The notes under the pieces were generated by a model, which saw only the letters and a list, made by a program, of their open reading frames with translations, had not been told where the DNA came from and searched no databases. Both the position numbers and the translations under genes were made by a program. From positions 1 through 41,439 of the forward strand of contig CANFSO010000010.1 of assembly GCA_947449895.1 (NCBI GenBank): DNA of 41,439 bases, in the 5' to 3' direction. This DNA comes from Comamonadaceae bacterium. Its GTDB lineage: Bacteria; Pseudomonadota; Gammaproteobacteria; Burkholderiales; Burkholderiaceae_C. Shown here one piece after another: positions 23,556 to 31,090 of this stretch (its first letter is position 1; each line of letters begins with the position of its first letter).

Positions 23556-24521
23556 TTATTGCTTCGGTATCTTGGCGTCGGCCACCACTTGAACCCAGCG
23601 ACTGAGCTCCGAGGCGACCATGTTCTTCATCTCTTCAGGCGTGCTGCCGCGGACCTCGCCGCCGATGTCTTCGAGCCGTGCTTTCACGGCCGGAATTTGC
23701 AAGGCTTTTTGCATCTCTGCGTTCAGCCGGTCGACCACAGCACGCGGTGTGCCGGTCGGCGCCATCAGCCCGGCCCACGAACGCACGTCGTAACCCGCTA
23801 CGCCTTGCTCGCTCACGGTCGGCACGTCTGGCAAACCCGGCCAGCGCTGCGAACCTGTGGCCGCCAGCGCGCGCAACTTGCCCGCCTTGATGTTGCTGAG
23901 CACGGCGGTGGGTGGCGCGATGATGAACGGCACGTCACCCGCCAACAGCGCGGTGAGGGATGCCGCGTCGCCACGGTAGGGCACGTGCAGCATGTCAACA
24001 CCTGCCATCTTGGCCAGCAGTTCGCCCGCCAAATGATGCGTTGAACCAATTCCGGCCGTGCCGTAAGCCACGGTGCCCGCTGCGCTTTTAGCGGCGGCCA
24101 GCACGTCTTTGAAATTGCGGAATTTCGAATTGGCTTGCGTGACGATGAGGAAAGGGAAATACGTGATGGTCGAGACCATCTCGAAACTGCTGACCGTCTG
24201 ATACGGAAGCGTGTTGTAGAGCGCACCCGCCACCACATGACCGCCTGTGGCCAGCAGCAGCGTGTAACCATCGGGTTTGGCGCGGGCAACCGTGGTGGCG
24301 GCAATCGTGCCACCCGCACCGGCTTGGGCATCGACCACAAACGGCTGGCCCAGCGTCTTGCCCATTTCGCCGCCGACCAAACGCGCAATCGCGTCCGCAT
24401 TGCCGCCTGGCGCGAAGCCCTGCAAGATGCGAATCGGCCGCTCTGGATAGGTTTGGGCCCACGTTGGCAAGCTGGCCGCAGCACCTGCCGCACCGATGCT
24501 TAAAAAGAGTCTTCTGTCCAT
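23556..24521 (-). CDS. Bug/TctC-family receptor with Tat-like signal
   Basis: Protein of 321 residues. The N-terminus MDRRLFLSIGAAGAAASLPTWA carries a twin arginine and a short hydrophobic stretch ending in TWA before Gln, so Tat export is likely, unlike the other three Bug proteins here. The mature part opens YPERPIRILQGFAPGGNADAIAR, with the expected ligand loop, and has HVPYRGDAASLTALLAG and LPDVPTVSEQGVAGY. AGGAGA lies 7 bases before the ATG at 24521. It sits between the FAH hydrolase and the AA_synth gene, which suggests it imports the operon's substrate. Confidence 0.92.
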   Translation of the reverse strand: MDRRLFLSIGAAGAAASLPTWAQTYPERPIRILQGFAPGGNADAIARLVGGEMGKTLGQPFVVDAQAGAGGTIAATTVARAKPDGYTLLLATGGHVVAGALYNTLPYQTVSSFEMVSTITYFPFLIVTQANSKFRNFKDVLAAAKSAAGTVAYGTAGIGSTHHLAGELLAKMAGVDMLHVPYRGDAASLTALLAGDVPFIIAPPTAVLSNIKAGKLRALAATGSQRWPGLPDVPTVSEQGVAGYDVRSWAGLMAPTGTPRAVVDRLNAEMQKALQIPAVKARLEDIGGEVRGSTPEEMKNMVASELSRWVQVVADAKIPKQ

Positions 24522-24611
24522 TTGTTTGTCTCCTGTTTTTTTAAGACACCCTGCCTGGACCTCTGACGGGTCCATGGCGGGTCAGCCGCGATAAGACGCG
24601 CTAAAACGGGC

Positions 24612-25475
24612 TCAGGCGCCGGCGACGATCGGGTTGCGCAAGGTGCCGACCGCTTCGATCTCAACTTCCACCACATCGCCAGCGCGCATGACCAACGGTG
24701 GTTTGCGGCTCCAGCCGACACCGGCTGGTGTGCCCGTCGCGATGACGTCACCCGGCACCAGCGTGAAGATGGTCGAGGCGTAATTGATCAGCGTCGGGAT
24801 GTCGAAAATCATGTGGCCGGTGTGGCTGGACTGCTCAACCTTGCCGTTCAGGCGCGTGACCAATTTGAGTTCACGGCCTGGTGCGATTTCGTCGGCGGTG
24901 ACCATCCACGGGCCAAAGCCGCCGGTGGCTTCGAAGTTTTTGCCGGAGGCAATTTGCTTGGCATGGAACTGCCATTCGCGCACACTCGCGTCGTTGTAGC
25001 ACGAATAGCCGGCGACGTATTGCCAAGCGTCTTCTTTCGGGATGTTGCGGCCCTCTTTGCCGATGATGACGGCCAACTCGCCTTCCCAGTCGAGTGAGTC
25101 AGAGACCTTCGGATTGACGATCGCTTGGTTGTGCCCGATCTGTGAGCGCCAGACGCGCAAGAAAATCGGTGGCTGCTCTGACAACTCACGGTGCATGCCG
25201 GCGGCCAGCACTTCTTTGTGGTGGTCCATGTAGTTGCGCACGGCACAAATGATTTTTTCAGAACGCGGGATCACCGGCAGGTAATGCAGGGTCGCCAACG
25301 GACCGTCAACCGGTGCGCCTTTGGCGTGCTCTGCCGCCTTCAAGTAGTCGCCCGAACCGATGTACTCGGCCAGCGTCGGCAACTGCGGTCGGCTGCGGCT
25401 CAGGTTAACCACTTCATCGCCGATGGCCGCGCCATAGCATTCCTGACCTTGATGCATGTATGACAGTAATCTCAT
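24612..25475 (-). CDS. Fumarylacetoacetate hydrolase (FAH) family protein
   Basis: Protein of 287 residues. The FAH fold occupies about residues 70-285. Metal ligands are expected at Glu131 and Glu133 (DWEGELAVIIG) and Asp162 (YNDASVREWQ), and GDVIATGTPAGVGWSRKPP is the family's C-terminal signature. Members hydrolyse or decarboxylate 2-oxo acids from aromatic ring cleavage, or act on oxaloacetate. GGAG lies 7 bases before the ATG. It follows a VOC-superfamily protein in the operon, a pairing common in ring-cleavage pathways. The substrate is not known. Confidence 0.92.
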   Translation of the reverse strand: MRLLSYMHQGQECYGAAIGDEVVNLSRSRPQLPTLAEYIGSGDYLKAAEHAKGAPVDGPLATLHYLPVIPRSEKIICAVRNYMDHHKEVLAAGMHRELSEQPPIFLRVWRSQIGHNQAIVNPKVSDSLDWEGELAVIIGKEGRNIPKEDAWQYVAGYSCYNDASVREWQFHAKQIASGKNFEATGGFGPWMVTADEIAPGRELKLVTRLNGKVEQSSHTGHMIFDIPTLINYASTIFTLVPGDVIATGTPAGVGWSRKPPLVMRAGDVVEVEIEAVGTLRNPIVAGA

Positions 25476-25517
25476 GAAATCTCCAACAGTTAAAACAAAA
25501 AAATAATAGGCCTTGAA

Positions 25518-26063
25518 TCACGCCGCCGATTGGCTCTCAAAACGGGCATGCCAATCTGCCAGTGGCATGAAGGTCGGGTCTGCGCGGCAGATCGCCTCGG
25601 TCTCGCGCATCAGCTCTGCATCGCTCTTGCTGAGGTCGAGCGGGTCGCCATGCGGTTGCGCCACGTACCAAGGGGTATCGATATAGACCTCGATGGTGTT
25701 GCCCTCGGGATCTGCAAAATATATCGACAGCGCATTGCCGTGGTTCAGGCCGCGCATCTGAGTCGCGCCATGCGCCAACGCGGCGGCTTGCGCATCGCGG
25801 ATGTGTTGGATGTCAGGCACCGCAAACGAAATCTGCATGACGGTGCTGAAGGATGCCTCTGGCGGGCGCCCAGACGCCAACACCAGTTGGTGATGTTGGT
25901 CTGGACTGGCGCTCATGAACACCAACTCGCTCTTGAAGGTCCGGCCGACACCACGGTCGGTGACTGTGAGCCCAAAAACCTGCGTATAAAAAGCCACCAT
26001 GCGCTCGATGTCGGTGACAAAAATTCCAAAGTGCGATGGCGTCGGCCGGGTCACTGAAAGCAT
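25518..26063 (-). CDS. VOC-superfamily protein (glyoxalase/extradiol dioxygenase fold)
   Basis: Protein of 181 residues with one VOC module repeated as two halves (PSHFGIFVTDIERMVAFYTQVFGL, then ISFAVPDIQHIRDAQAAALAHG). Metal ligands are probably His11, His57 or His58, and Glu125 in NTIEVYID. In length and wording it is close to single-module extradiol dioxygenase-like proteins often labelled biphenyl-2,3-diol 1,2-dioxygenase, but a lyase or isomerase cannot be excluded. AGGAG lies about 6 bases before the ATG at 26063; the open frame upstream overlaps the GntR gene and is not coding. Second gene of the operon. Confidence 0.88.
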   Translation of the reverse strand: MLSVTRPTPSHFGIFVTDIERMVAFYTQVFGLTVTDRGVGRTFKSELVFMSASPDQHHQLVLASGRPPEASFSTVMQISFAVPDIQHIRDAQAAALAHGATQMRGLNHGNALSIYFADPEGNTIEVYIDTPWYVAQPHGDPLDLSKSDAELMRETEAICRADPTFMPLADWHARFESQSAA

Positions 26064-26097
26064 GGGTTTCTCCTGTTTTGAAATGACGTTCTGGGGC

Positions 26098-26793
26098 TTA
26101 GCTTTGACTGGCCTCAAGGCGCAGAAGTGCCGCTTCGACATTGGCCTGGGTGCTGCGGATGTGTTCAGCCAGCAGAACGCAAGCGGTGTCGGCATCGCGT
26201 TTGAGCACGGCTTCCATCAGGTGGCGGTGCTCCTTGGTTTTGTTGTGAAGCGCCACACGATGTCGTGCTGAGTAGCGCCGATAACGCTCGGCCTGGTCAA
26301 AAAAACTCGCACACAAGCTGCGCTGTCGCTGTGATGGGCAAGCCGCCAGCAGCGCTAAATGGTAGTCACGGTGCAGGCCACTCCAGGTGTCGTTGAGCAC
26401 CTTCGGCCCGTCACCCAGTTGTGATTCAACCTTGGCCAAGCGATGGGCCGCCGCCACGATGGCCGCCTCCCAAGCATCGTCGCCGTGCAGCATGGATTCA
26501 CGCAGCGCAGCGACATCGACCAGCAAACGCATGTGCGTGATGTCGGCCAAGTCTTCGCGTGAAATCAGTGCCACCCTGAATCCCTTGCGGTCATCGGCTT
26601 TGACCAAGCCCTCTTGACTCAGACGGTTCAGCGCTTCGCGCAGGGGGCTGCTGGAAAAGCCGTAGCTGCCCTGCAGCTCATCAATTTTGAGTTTGGCGCC
26701 CGGCTCAAAAGCCCCCGCGAGAACCGCATGACGCAGCTGCGCAAAAGCTTGCTCGGATAGCGGCGCGTCCATTGGGAAAGTGGTGGCAGGCAT
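26098..26793 (-). CDS. GntR-family regulator, FCD subfamily
   Basis: Protein of 231 residues from the ATG at 26793 (a TTG at 26817 would add eight). The winged helix (about residues 8-75) includes the family motif SSSPLREALNRLSQEGLVKADDRKGFRV. The C-terminal helical FCD ligand domain (about 85-220) has the histidines expected for metal binding in DYHLAL and KEHRHLMEAV. It heads the minus-strand operon, 34 bases before the VOC gene, so it likely controls its own operon. A palindromic sequence lies just upstream. Confidence 0.92.
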   Translation of the reverse strand: MPATTFPMDAPLSEQAFAQLRHAVLAGAFEPGAKLKIDELQGSYGFSSSPLREALNRLSQEGLVKADDRKGFRVALISREDLADITHMRLLVDVAALRESMLHGDDAWEAAIVAAAHRLAKVESQLGDGPKVLNDTWSGLHRDYHLALLAACPSQRQRSLCASFFDQAERYRRYSARHRVALHNKTKEHRHLMEAVLKRDADTACVLLAEHIRSTQANVEAALLRLEASQS

Positions 26794-26820
26794 GTGGTGA
26801 CTTTTGAGTTTCGCCAACTT

Positions 26821-26847
26821 TATGCATAAAAATTAATTTTGTGCATA
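26821..26847. promoter_or_regulatory. Palindromic region upstream of the GntR gene
   Basis: TATGCA (26821-26826) and TGCATA (26842-26847) flank an AT-rich centre with AATTAATT, giving a nearly perfect inverted repeat offset by one base. It lies between the GntR gene and the divergent DMT gene, a fitting place for an autoregulatory operator overlapping promoter elements. Confidence 0.45.
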
Positions 26848-26902
26848 GTATTTACCCGACCCAGACTTTCACCTACTTTTGACCTGGGCGTACCATCCGC
26901 GC

Positions 26903-27838
26903 ATGAATCGCCCTGCTCGTCCCGCACTCACACCCGTCAAAGCGCTCAGCGCCAGCGCCTTTGCCACACTGCTGCTGGTCGCGCTGATGATGGGCGGCAA
27001 CCATGTGGCCGCCCGTATCGCCTTCAACAGCGGCACGGATGTGGCGACGGCGGTTGTTTTTCGCAGCTTGGTGACGGCTTTGGTCGTCGCCATCATCGTC
27101 ATGGCGCAGGGCGTCAGTCTGCGCTTCAGCGCACGCCACAAACGCGTGCTGCCGGTCATCGGTTTGTTGATCGGCGTGCAGAGCTTGTGCATCTATTCAT
27201 CGGTGGCTTTGCTGCCGGTGGCGTTAGCGCTGCTGGCTTTCAACACTTACCCCATTTGGACGGCACTATGGGCTTGGTTGATTTATCGACAGCGACCCGA
27301 GCGGGCCATGCTGATGGCCATGCCAGTGATCTTGCTGGGACTGGCGCTAGCGCTCGACGTGCTGGGTGCGACTTCAGGCTTGGGCGCGTCTGGTCAATGG
27401 TCACGCATCGGGGTTGGCGTTGGCTTCGCACTGGCGGCAGCCGGGACGTTTGGACTGGCACTGGTGTTCACGCAAAACGAGGCCGCCGACCTCGATGGCC
27501 GCGTGCGCACTGCGACCACCCTGACGCTGACCGGGCTGGTCGCCTTGAGCGTGGTGGCTGGGCAAGGAGGCTTTCATTTTCCGCAAGCAACGGCCGGCTG
27601 GTGGGGCCTGGCTGCGCTGACGTTGTTGTACGGCACGGCCTTCACCATCATGTTCACCGTGCTGCCCAAGTTAGGCGTGGTCGGCAACTCGGCCATCATG
27701 AATGTTGAACCGGTGTTTGCCTTGGTGTTGGCTTGGTTGCTGCTGGGACAAAGCATCGCGCCGGTGCAAGTGGCGGGGGCCTTGATTGTGGTGGCCGCGG
27801 TGATGGCGCTTGGTTTGCGCAAACTCAAGCCCCTTTGA
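26903..27838 (+). CDS. DMT-superfamily (EamA) transporter
   Basis: Inner-membrane protein of 311 residues with about ten hydrophobic helices arranged as two EamA repeats. The first contains MMGGNHVAARIAFNSGTDVATAVVFRSLVTAL; the second includes GTAFTIMFTVLPKLGVVGNSAIMNVEPVFALVLAWLLLGQ, the usual EamA end. Members export metabolites or amino acids; the substrate is unknown. ATG at 26903 is preferred over an upstream TTG, though neither has a strong ribosome site. It is divergent from the GntR operon across about 109 bases. Confidence 0.9.
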   Translation: MNRPARPALTPVKALSASAFATLLLVALMMGGNHVAARIAFNSGTDVATAVVFRSLVTALVVAIIVMAQGVSLRFSARHKRVLPVIGLLIGVQSLCIYSSVALLPVALALLAFNTYPIWTALWAWLIYRQRPERAMLMAMPVILLGLALALDVLGATSGLGASGQWSRIGVGVGFALAAAGTFGLALVFTQNEAADLDGRVRTATTLTLTGLVALSVVAGQGGFHFPQATAGWWGLAALTLLYGTAFTIMFTVLPKLGVVGNSAIMNVEPVFALVLAWLLLGQSIAPVQVAGALIVVAAVMALGLRKLKPL

Positions 27839-27927
27839 ACACCAAAGACAACAAATTATTTAGTTGTATTAACTCTGGGTTCAATGGCTTAAAACTTTAA
27901 AAAAGATACTTAATAACTGAGAAGTGC

Positions 27928-27941
27928 AACATTTGTAAGTA
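27928..27941 (+). repeat. Shared intergenic motif AACATTTGTAAGTA, copy 2
   Basis: Identical to 5324-5337. It lies 37 bases before the tctB ATG in an AT-rich stretch (27839-27978) that must hold the tctBA promoter. Confidence 0.4.
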
Positions 27942-27978
27942 GTCCAAGTTCATCGTGCCAGTCCCTCTATCATGGCCG

Positions 27979-28425
27979 ATGAACAAAAGAGACTCCACTG
28001 ACCTTATTGGCGGCCTGTTCCTCACAGCCTTAGGCCTTTTCTTCGTTATTTACGCTCAACGCTACAGCATGGGTACGCTGAACCGCATGGGTCCCGCTTA
28101 CTTTCCAATCGCCTTGGGCGGCGTCTTGGCCTTCCTAGGCTTACTGATCGCAGTACCCGCTTGGTTCCGAGCCGGCGTGGGTCCAGAAGTGAGCTGGAAA
28201 ACCCTGTTCATCGTCATTGGCAGCGTGGTGCTGTTTGGCGCTACGCTACAAACGATGGGCTTGGTTTTCGCCTGCATGACTACCCTGCTCGTCGCCTCCT
28301 TGGCGGACAACGACATCAGTTGGCGTGAGCGCGTCATTTTGATGGTCTCCGTCCCGCCCATCATCTACCTCATCTTCATCTTTGGGCTTGGCATGACAGT
28401 GCCGGTTTGGCCCTGGAGCTACTGA
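27979..28425 (+). CDS. tctB: TctB-family small membrane subunit of a tripartite tricarboxylate transporter
   Basis: Protein of 148 residues with four hydrophobic segments, at about 11-30, 44-62, 76-92 and 118-140, and the conserved MGPAYFPIALGGVLAFLGL segment. TctB partners the large TctA channel to move a carboxylate delivered by a Bug receptor, driven by an ion gradient. ATG at 27979 fits the family; the frame extends to a GTG at 27955. tctA follows after 114 bases that contain a terminator-like hairpin, and no receptor gene is directly attached. Confidence 0.9.
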   Translation: MNKRDSTDLIGGLFLTALGLFFVIYAQRYSMGTLNRMGPAYFPIALGGVLAFLGLLIAVPAWFRAGVGPEVSWKTLFIVIGSVVLFGATLQTMGLVFACMTTLLVASLADNDISWRERVILMVSVPPIIYLIFIFGLGMTVPVWPWSY

Positions 28426-28481
28426 ACACAGCGCCAACGGCGCTCTGCTCCGCCCCCTAACTGCTGCGCCTTTGCGCCACA

Positions 28482-28508
28482 CATCCCGCCAGCGGCGGGA
28501 TGCTTTTT
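28482..28508 (+). terminator. Terminator-like hairpin between tctB and tctA
   Basis: CATCCCGCC, loop AGC, GGCGGGATG, then CTTTTT: a perfect 9-base stem and U-tract, as good as a textbook rho-independent terminator, placed inside what should be one operon. It may lower tctA expression relative to tctB, or tctA may have its own promoter. Confidence 0.75.
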
Positions 28509-28539
28509 GAATCCCCCTTAGGTTTTAGGAGATAAATAT

Positions 28540-30066
28540 ATGGACACCATGGACGGCCTGTTATTTGGCATGCAAACGGCCCTGCAGCCATCAGTACTGA
28601 TTTATTGCTTCGCTGGCGTTTTTCTCGGCACCTTGGTGGGTGTACTACCGGGCATCGGCGGCCTAGCGACGATCTCCTTGCTGCTGCCAGTCACTTACCA
28701 CATGGCGCCCACTGAAGCGATCGTCATGCTGGCCGGCGTTTATTACGGCTCAAATTATGGGGGCTCGACCGCATCAATTTTGTTGAACCTGCCTGGTTCC
28801 GCCTCGTCGGCGGTGGCCTGCTTAGACGGCTACCCGATGGCCCAACAAGGCAGGGCTGGCATTGCGTTGTTCATGACGACGATTGCCTCTTTCATCGGCT
28901 CGATGATCGGCCTTGCCTTGTTGATTGCTTTCGCGCCCAGCATCACAGAAATCGGCTTCAAGTTTGGTCCCGCCGAGTATTTCTCCATCATGCTGATGGG
29001 CTTGGTCGCAGCGTCCACGCTGAGCATGGGCGCCCCGGCTAAAAGTTTGGCGATGGTGGTCATGGGCCTGCTCATCGGCAGCGTTGGAACCGATGTGAAT
29101 TCCGGCGTCGCCCGCTTTAGTTTCGACATCCCTGAACTGACAGACAGCATCAGCTTGGTGGCGCTGGCCATGGCGATCTTTGGTGTGTCGGAGGTGGTTT
29201 CCAAAGTCAATAAAGTCAGCAAAACCACCGTGAAAGAAAAAATCACGTTCCGCAGCATGTTGCCGTCGCGTGCAGAATTCAAAACCACCATCATGCCGAT
29301 GCTGCGCGGCAGTGCTGTGGGTAGTTTTTTTGGCGCCCTGCCGGGCACAGGTGGCTCCATTTCTTCGTTCATGGCCTACGCGGTCGAGAAAAAAGTATCC
29401 AAAGACCCTAGCCGCTTTGGTACCGGTGCTATTGAAGGCGTGACAGCACCAGAGTCTGCCAACAACGCCGGCGCCCAGACCGCGTTTGTGCCCACGCTGA
29501 CGCTGGGTATTCCAGGCGATGCGACGATGGCCCTGATGCTCGGTGCGCTGATGATCCACGGCATTCAACCGGGTCCGATGATGATGAGCGAGCAGCCCGA
29601 AGTATTCTGGGGTTTGATCGCCAGCTTCTTCACCGGCAACATCTTGCTGCTGGTGCTGAATATCCCACTGGTCGGTCTCTGGGTATCGATTCTGCGCATC
29701 CCCTACCGCGCGCTTTTCCCGACCATCTTGGTGCTCATGAGTCTGGGCGTTTACAGCGTTAACAACAACGTCTTTGATGTGTACATGGTGGCTGGACTCG
29801 GGGTTCTGGGTTACTTCATGAATATCTTCAAGTTCCCTGCGGCGCCCATGTTGCTCGGCTTTGTACTAGGCCCCATGGTTGAAGAAAATCTGCGGCGCGC
29901 TTTGCTGCTGTCACGCGGCGACATGATGACCTTCATCGAACGCCCAATCAGTGCCTCGGTGATGGCCGTGACGGCACTGCTCATGATCTGGACTATTTGG
30001 AACGCCATCAGAACCGAATCTAAAGTCCGTGCCGAAAGGAAACTCTTGCTCAAGGAATCAACCTAA
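28540..30066 (+). CDS. tctA: TctA-family large membrane subunit of a tripartite tricarboxylate transporter
   Basis: Integral membrane protein of 508 residues with about 11-12 helices. Typical family segments are GVLPGIGGLATISLLLPVTYHM near residue 33, YYGSNYGGSTASILLNLPGSASS near 65, and the second-half repeat GALPGTGGSISSFMAYAVEKK with GIPGDATMALMLGALMIHGIQPGP. It forms the transport path used with TctB and a periplasmic Bug protein. GGAG precedes the ATG. A strong terminator follows. With four Bug genes in this window and only this one membrane pair, it may be shared among receptors. Confidence 0.95.
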   Translation: MDTMDGLLFGMQTALQPSVLIYCFAGVFLGTLVGVLPGIGGLATISLLLPVTYHMAPTEAIVMLAGVYYGSNYGGSTASILLNLPGSASSAVACLDGYPMAQQGRAGIALFMTTIASFIGSMIGLALLIAFAPSITEIGFKFGPAEYFSIMLMGLVAASTLSMGAPAKSLAMVVMGLLIGSVGTDVNSGVARFSFDIPELTDSISLVALAMAIFGVSEVVSKVNKVSKTTVKEKITFRSMLPSRAEFKTTIMPMLRGSAVGSFFGALPGTGGSISSFMAYAVEKKVSKDPSRFGTGAIEGVTAPESANNAGAQTAFVPTLTLGIPGDATMALMLGALMIHGIQPGPMMMSEQPEVFWGLIASFFTGNILLLVLNIPLVGLWVSILRIPYRALFPTILVLMSLGVYSVNNNVFDVYMVAGLGVLGYFMNIFKFPAAPMLLGFVLGPMVEENLRRALLLSRGDMMTFIERPISASVMAVTALLMIWTIWNAIRTESKVRAERKLLLKEST

Positions 30067-30080
30067 GCTAGGTCCAAACC

Positions 30081-30118
30081 AAAAACCCCAGCGCCTCATC
30101 AGCGCGGGGGTTTTTCTT
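30081..30118 (+). terminator. Rho-independent terminator after tctA
   Basis: AAAAACCCC-A-GCGC, loop CTCATCA, GCGC-GGGGG-TTTTT. A-runs and T-runs on both sides let it work in both directions, ending tctA rightward and ligI leftward. Confidence 0.88.
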
Positions 30119-30135
30119 TGTCTGGGGGTATCCCT

Positions 30136-31056
30136 TCAGGCGCTGACCAGCTCCGGCCAATACAAGCGCATCGGGTTGTCCACCAGCAACTGCTGTTGCA
30201 GCGCCGACGTGCTGGCAATGGCCGGAATGAAGTCAACCAGCAGGCCGTCGTCGGGCATGTGGTCTTTCAGGTTCGGATGCGGCCAATCGGTGCCCCACAA
30301 AACGCGGTCTGGAAAGCTCTCAACCAAACGCCGCGCAAACGGCACGACGTCACGGTAAGCCTGCGCCTCACCGTTCAGCGCCTTCGGCCCAGTGACGCTC
30401 AAACGCTCCGGGCAAGTGACTTTGCTCCAGACATTCGGGTGCAGGCGCATGAACTTCATGAACAACTCAAACTCTGGTCCGTCCACCGGCTGACTGACGT
30501 TGGGTCGGCCCATGTGGTCGACCACCACAGTGGTCGGCAAGGCGGTGAAAAAGTCCCACAACTCGGGCAGGTCAACGGCTTCAAAATAAATCACCACATG
30601 CCAGCCCAGAGGCGCAATGCGTGCGGCAATTTCAAGCAGTTCATCTTTGGGCGTGAAGTCGACCAAGCGCTTCACAAAGTTAAACCGCACCGCGCGCACG
30701 CCCGCTGCATGCATCGCCTGCAAGGCCGCGTCGGTGACGTCACGGCGCACGGTGGCCACGCCGCGCGCACGACCTTCTGAAGCCGTGAGTGCCGCGAGCA
30801 TGGCGCTGTTGTCCGCACCATGGCATGTCGCTTGCACGATCACGTTGCGGGCAAAGCCGAGGTGGTCGCGCAAGGCAAACAACTGCGCGGCAGAGGCATC
30901 ACACGGCGTGTACTTGCGCTCTGCCGCATACGGATATTGCGCGCCAGGACCAAAGACATGGCAATGCGCGTCGACCGCGCCTGCGGGTAACTTGAAACGG
31001 GGCTGGCTCGGGCCGGTGTACCAGTCGAGCCAGCCGGGGGTTTTGGTGAATTCCAT
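30136..31056 (-). CDS. ligI: 2-pyrone-4,6-dicarboxylate lactonase
   Basis: Amidohydrolase-fold enzyme of 306 residues that opens 2-pyrone-4,6-dicarboxylate (PDC) to 4-oxalomesaconate in the protocatechuate 4,5-cleavage pathway. Metal-site and catalytic marks: His31 and His33 in DAHCHVFGP, His181 in VDHMGRP and Asp257 in WGTDWPHP. RDHLGFARNVIVQATCHGADN and RFNFVKRLVD are very like Sphingobium LigI. ATG at 31056 agrees with the family start; an upstream ATG would add 20 unrelated residues. It is the last gene of the lig operon, 34 bases after a Bug receptor gene. Confidence 0.93.
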   Translation of the reverse strand: MEFTKTPGWLDWYTGPSQPRFKLPAGAVDAHCHVFGPGAQYPYAAERKYTPCDASAAQLFALRDHLGFARNVIVQATCHGADNSAMLAALTASEGRARGVATVRRDVTDAALQAMHAAGVRAVRFNFVKRLVDFTPKDELLEIAARIAPLGWHVVIYFEAVDLPELWDFFTALPTTVVVDHMGRPNVSQPVDGPEFELFMKFMRLHPNVWSKVTCPERLSVTGPKALNGEAQAYRDVVPFARRLVESFPDRVLWGTDWPHPNLKDHMPDDGLLVDFIPAIASTSALQQQLLVDNPMRLYWPELVSA

Positions 31057-31090
31057 CGGGGTCTTTGTTCTGAAGGGAGGTTGACGTCGG

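Noticed and set aside
26839-27708. Second long plus-strand frame overlapping the DMT transporter
   Set aside because: It is a shifted frame of a clear ten-helix membrane protein and contains repetitive Arg/Gly/His-rich sequence typical of frame shadows in GC-rich DNA.
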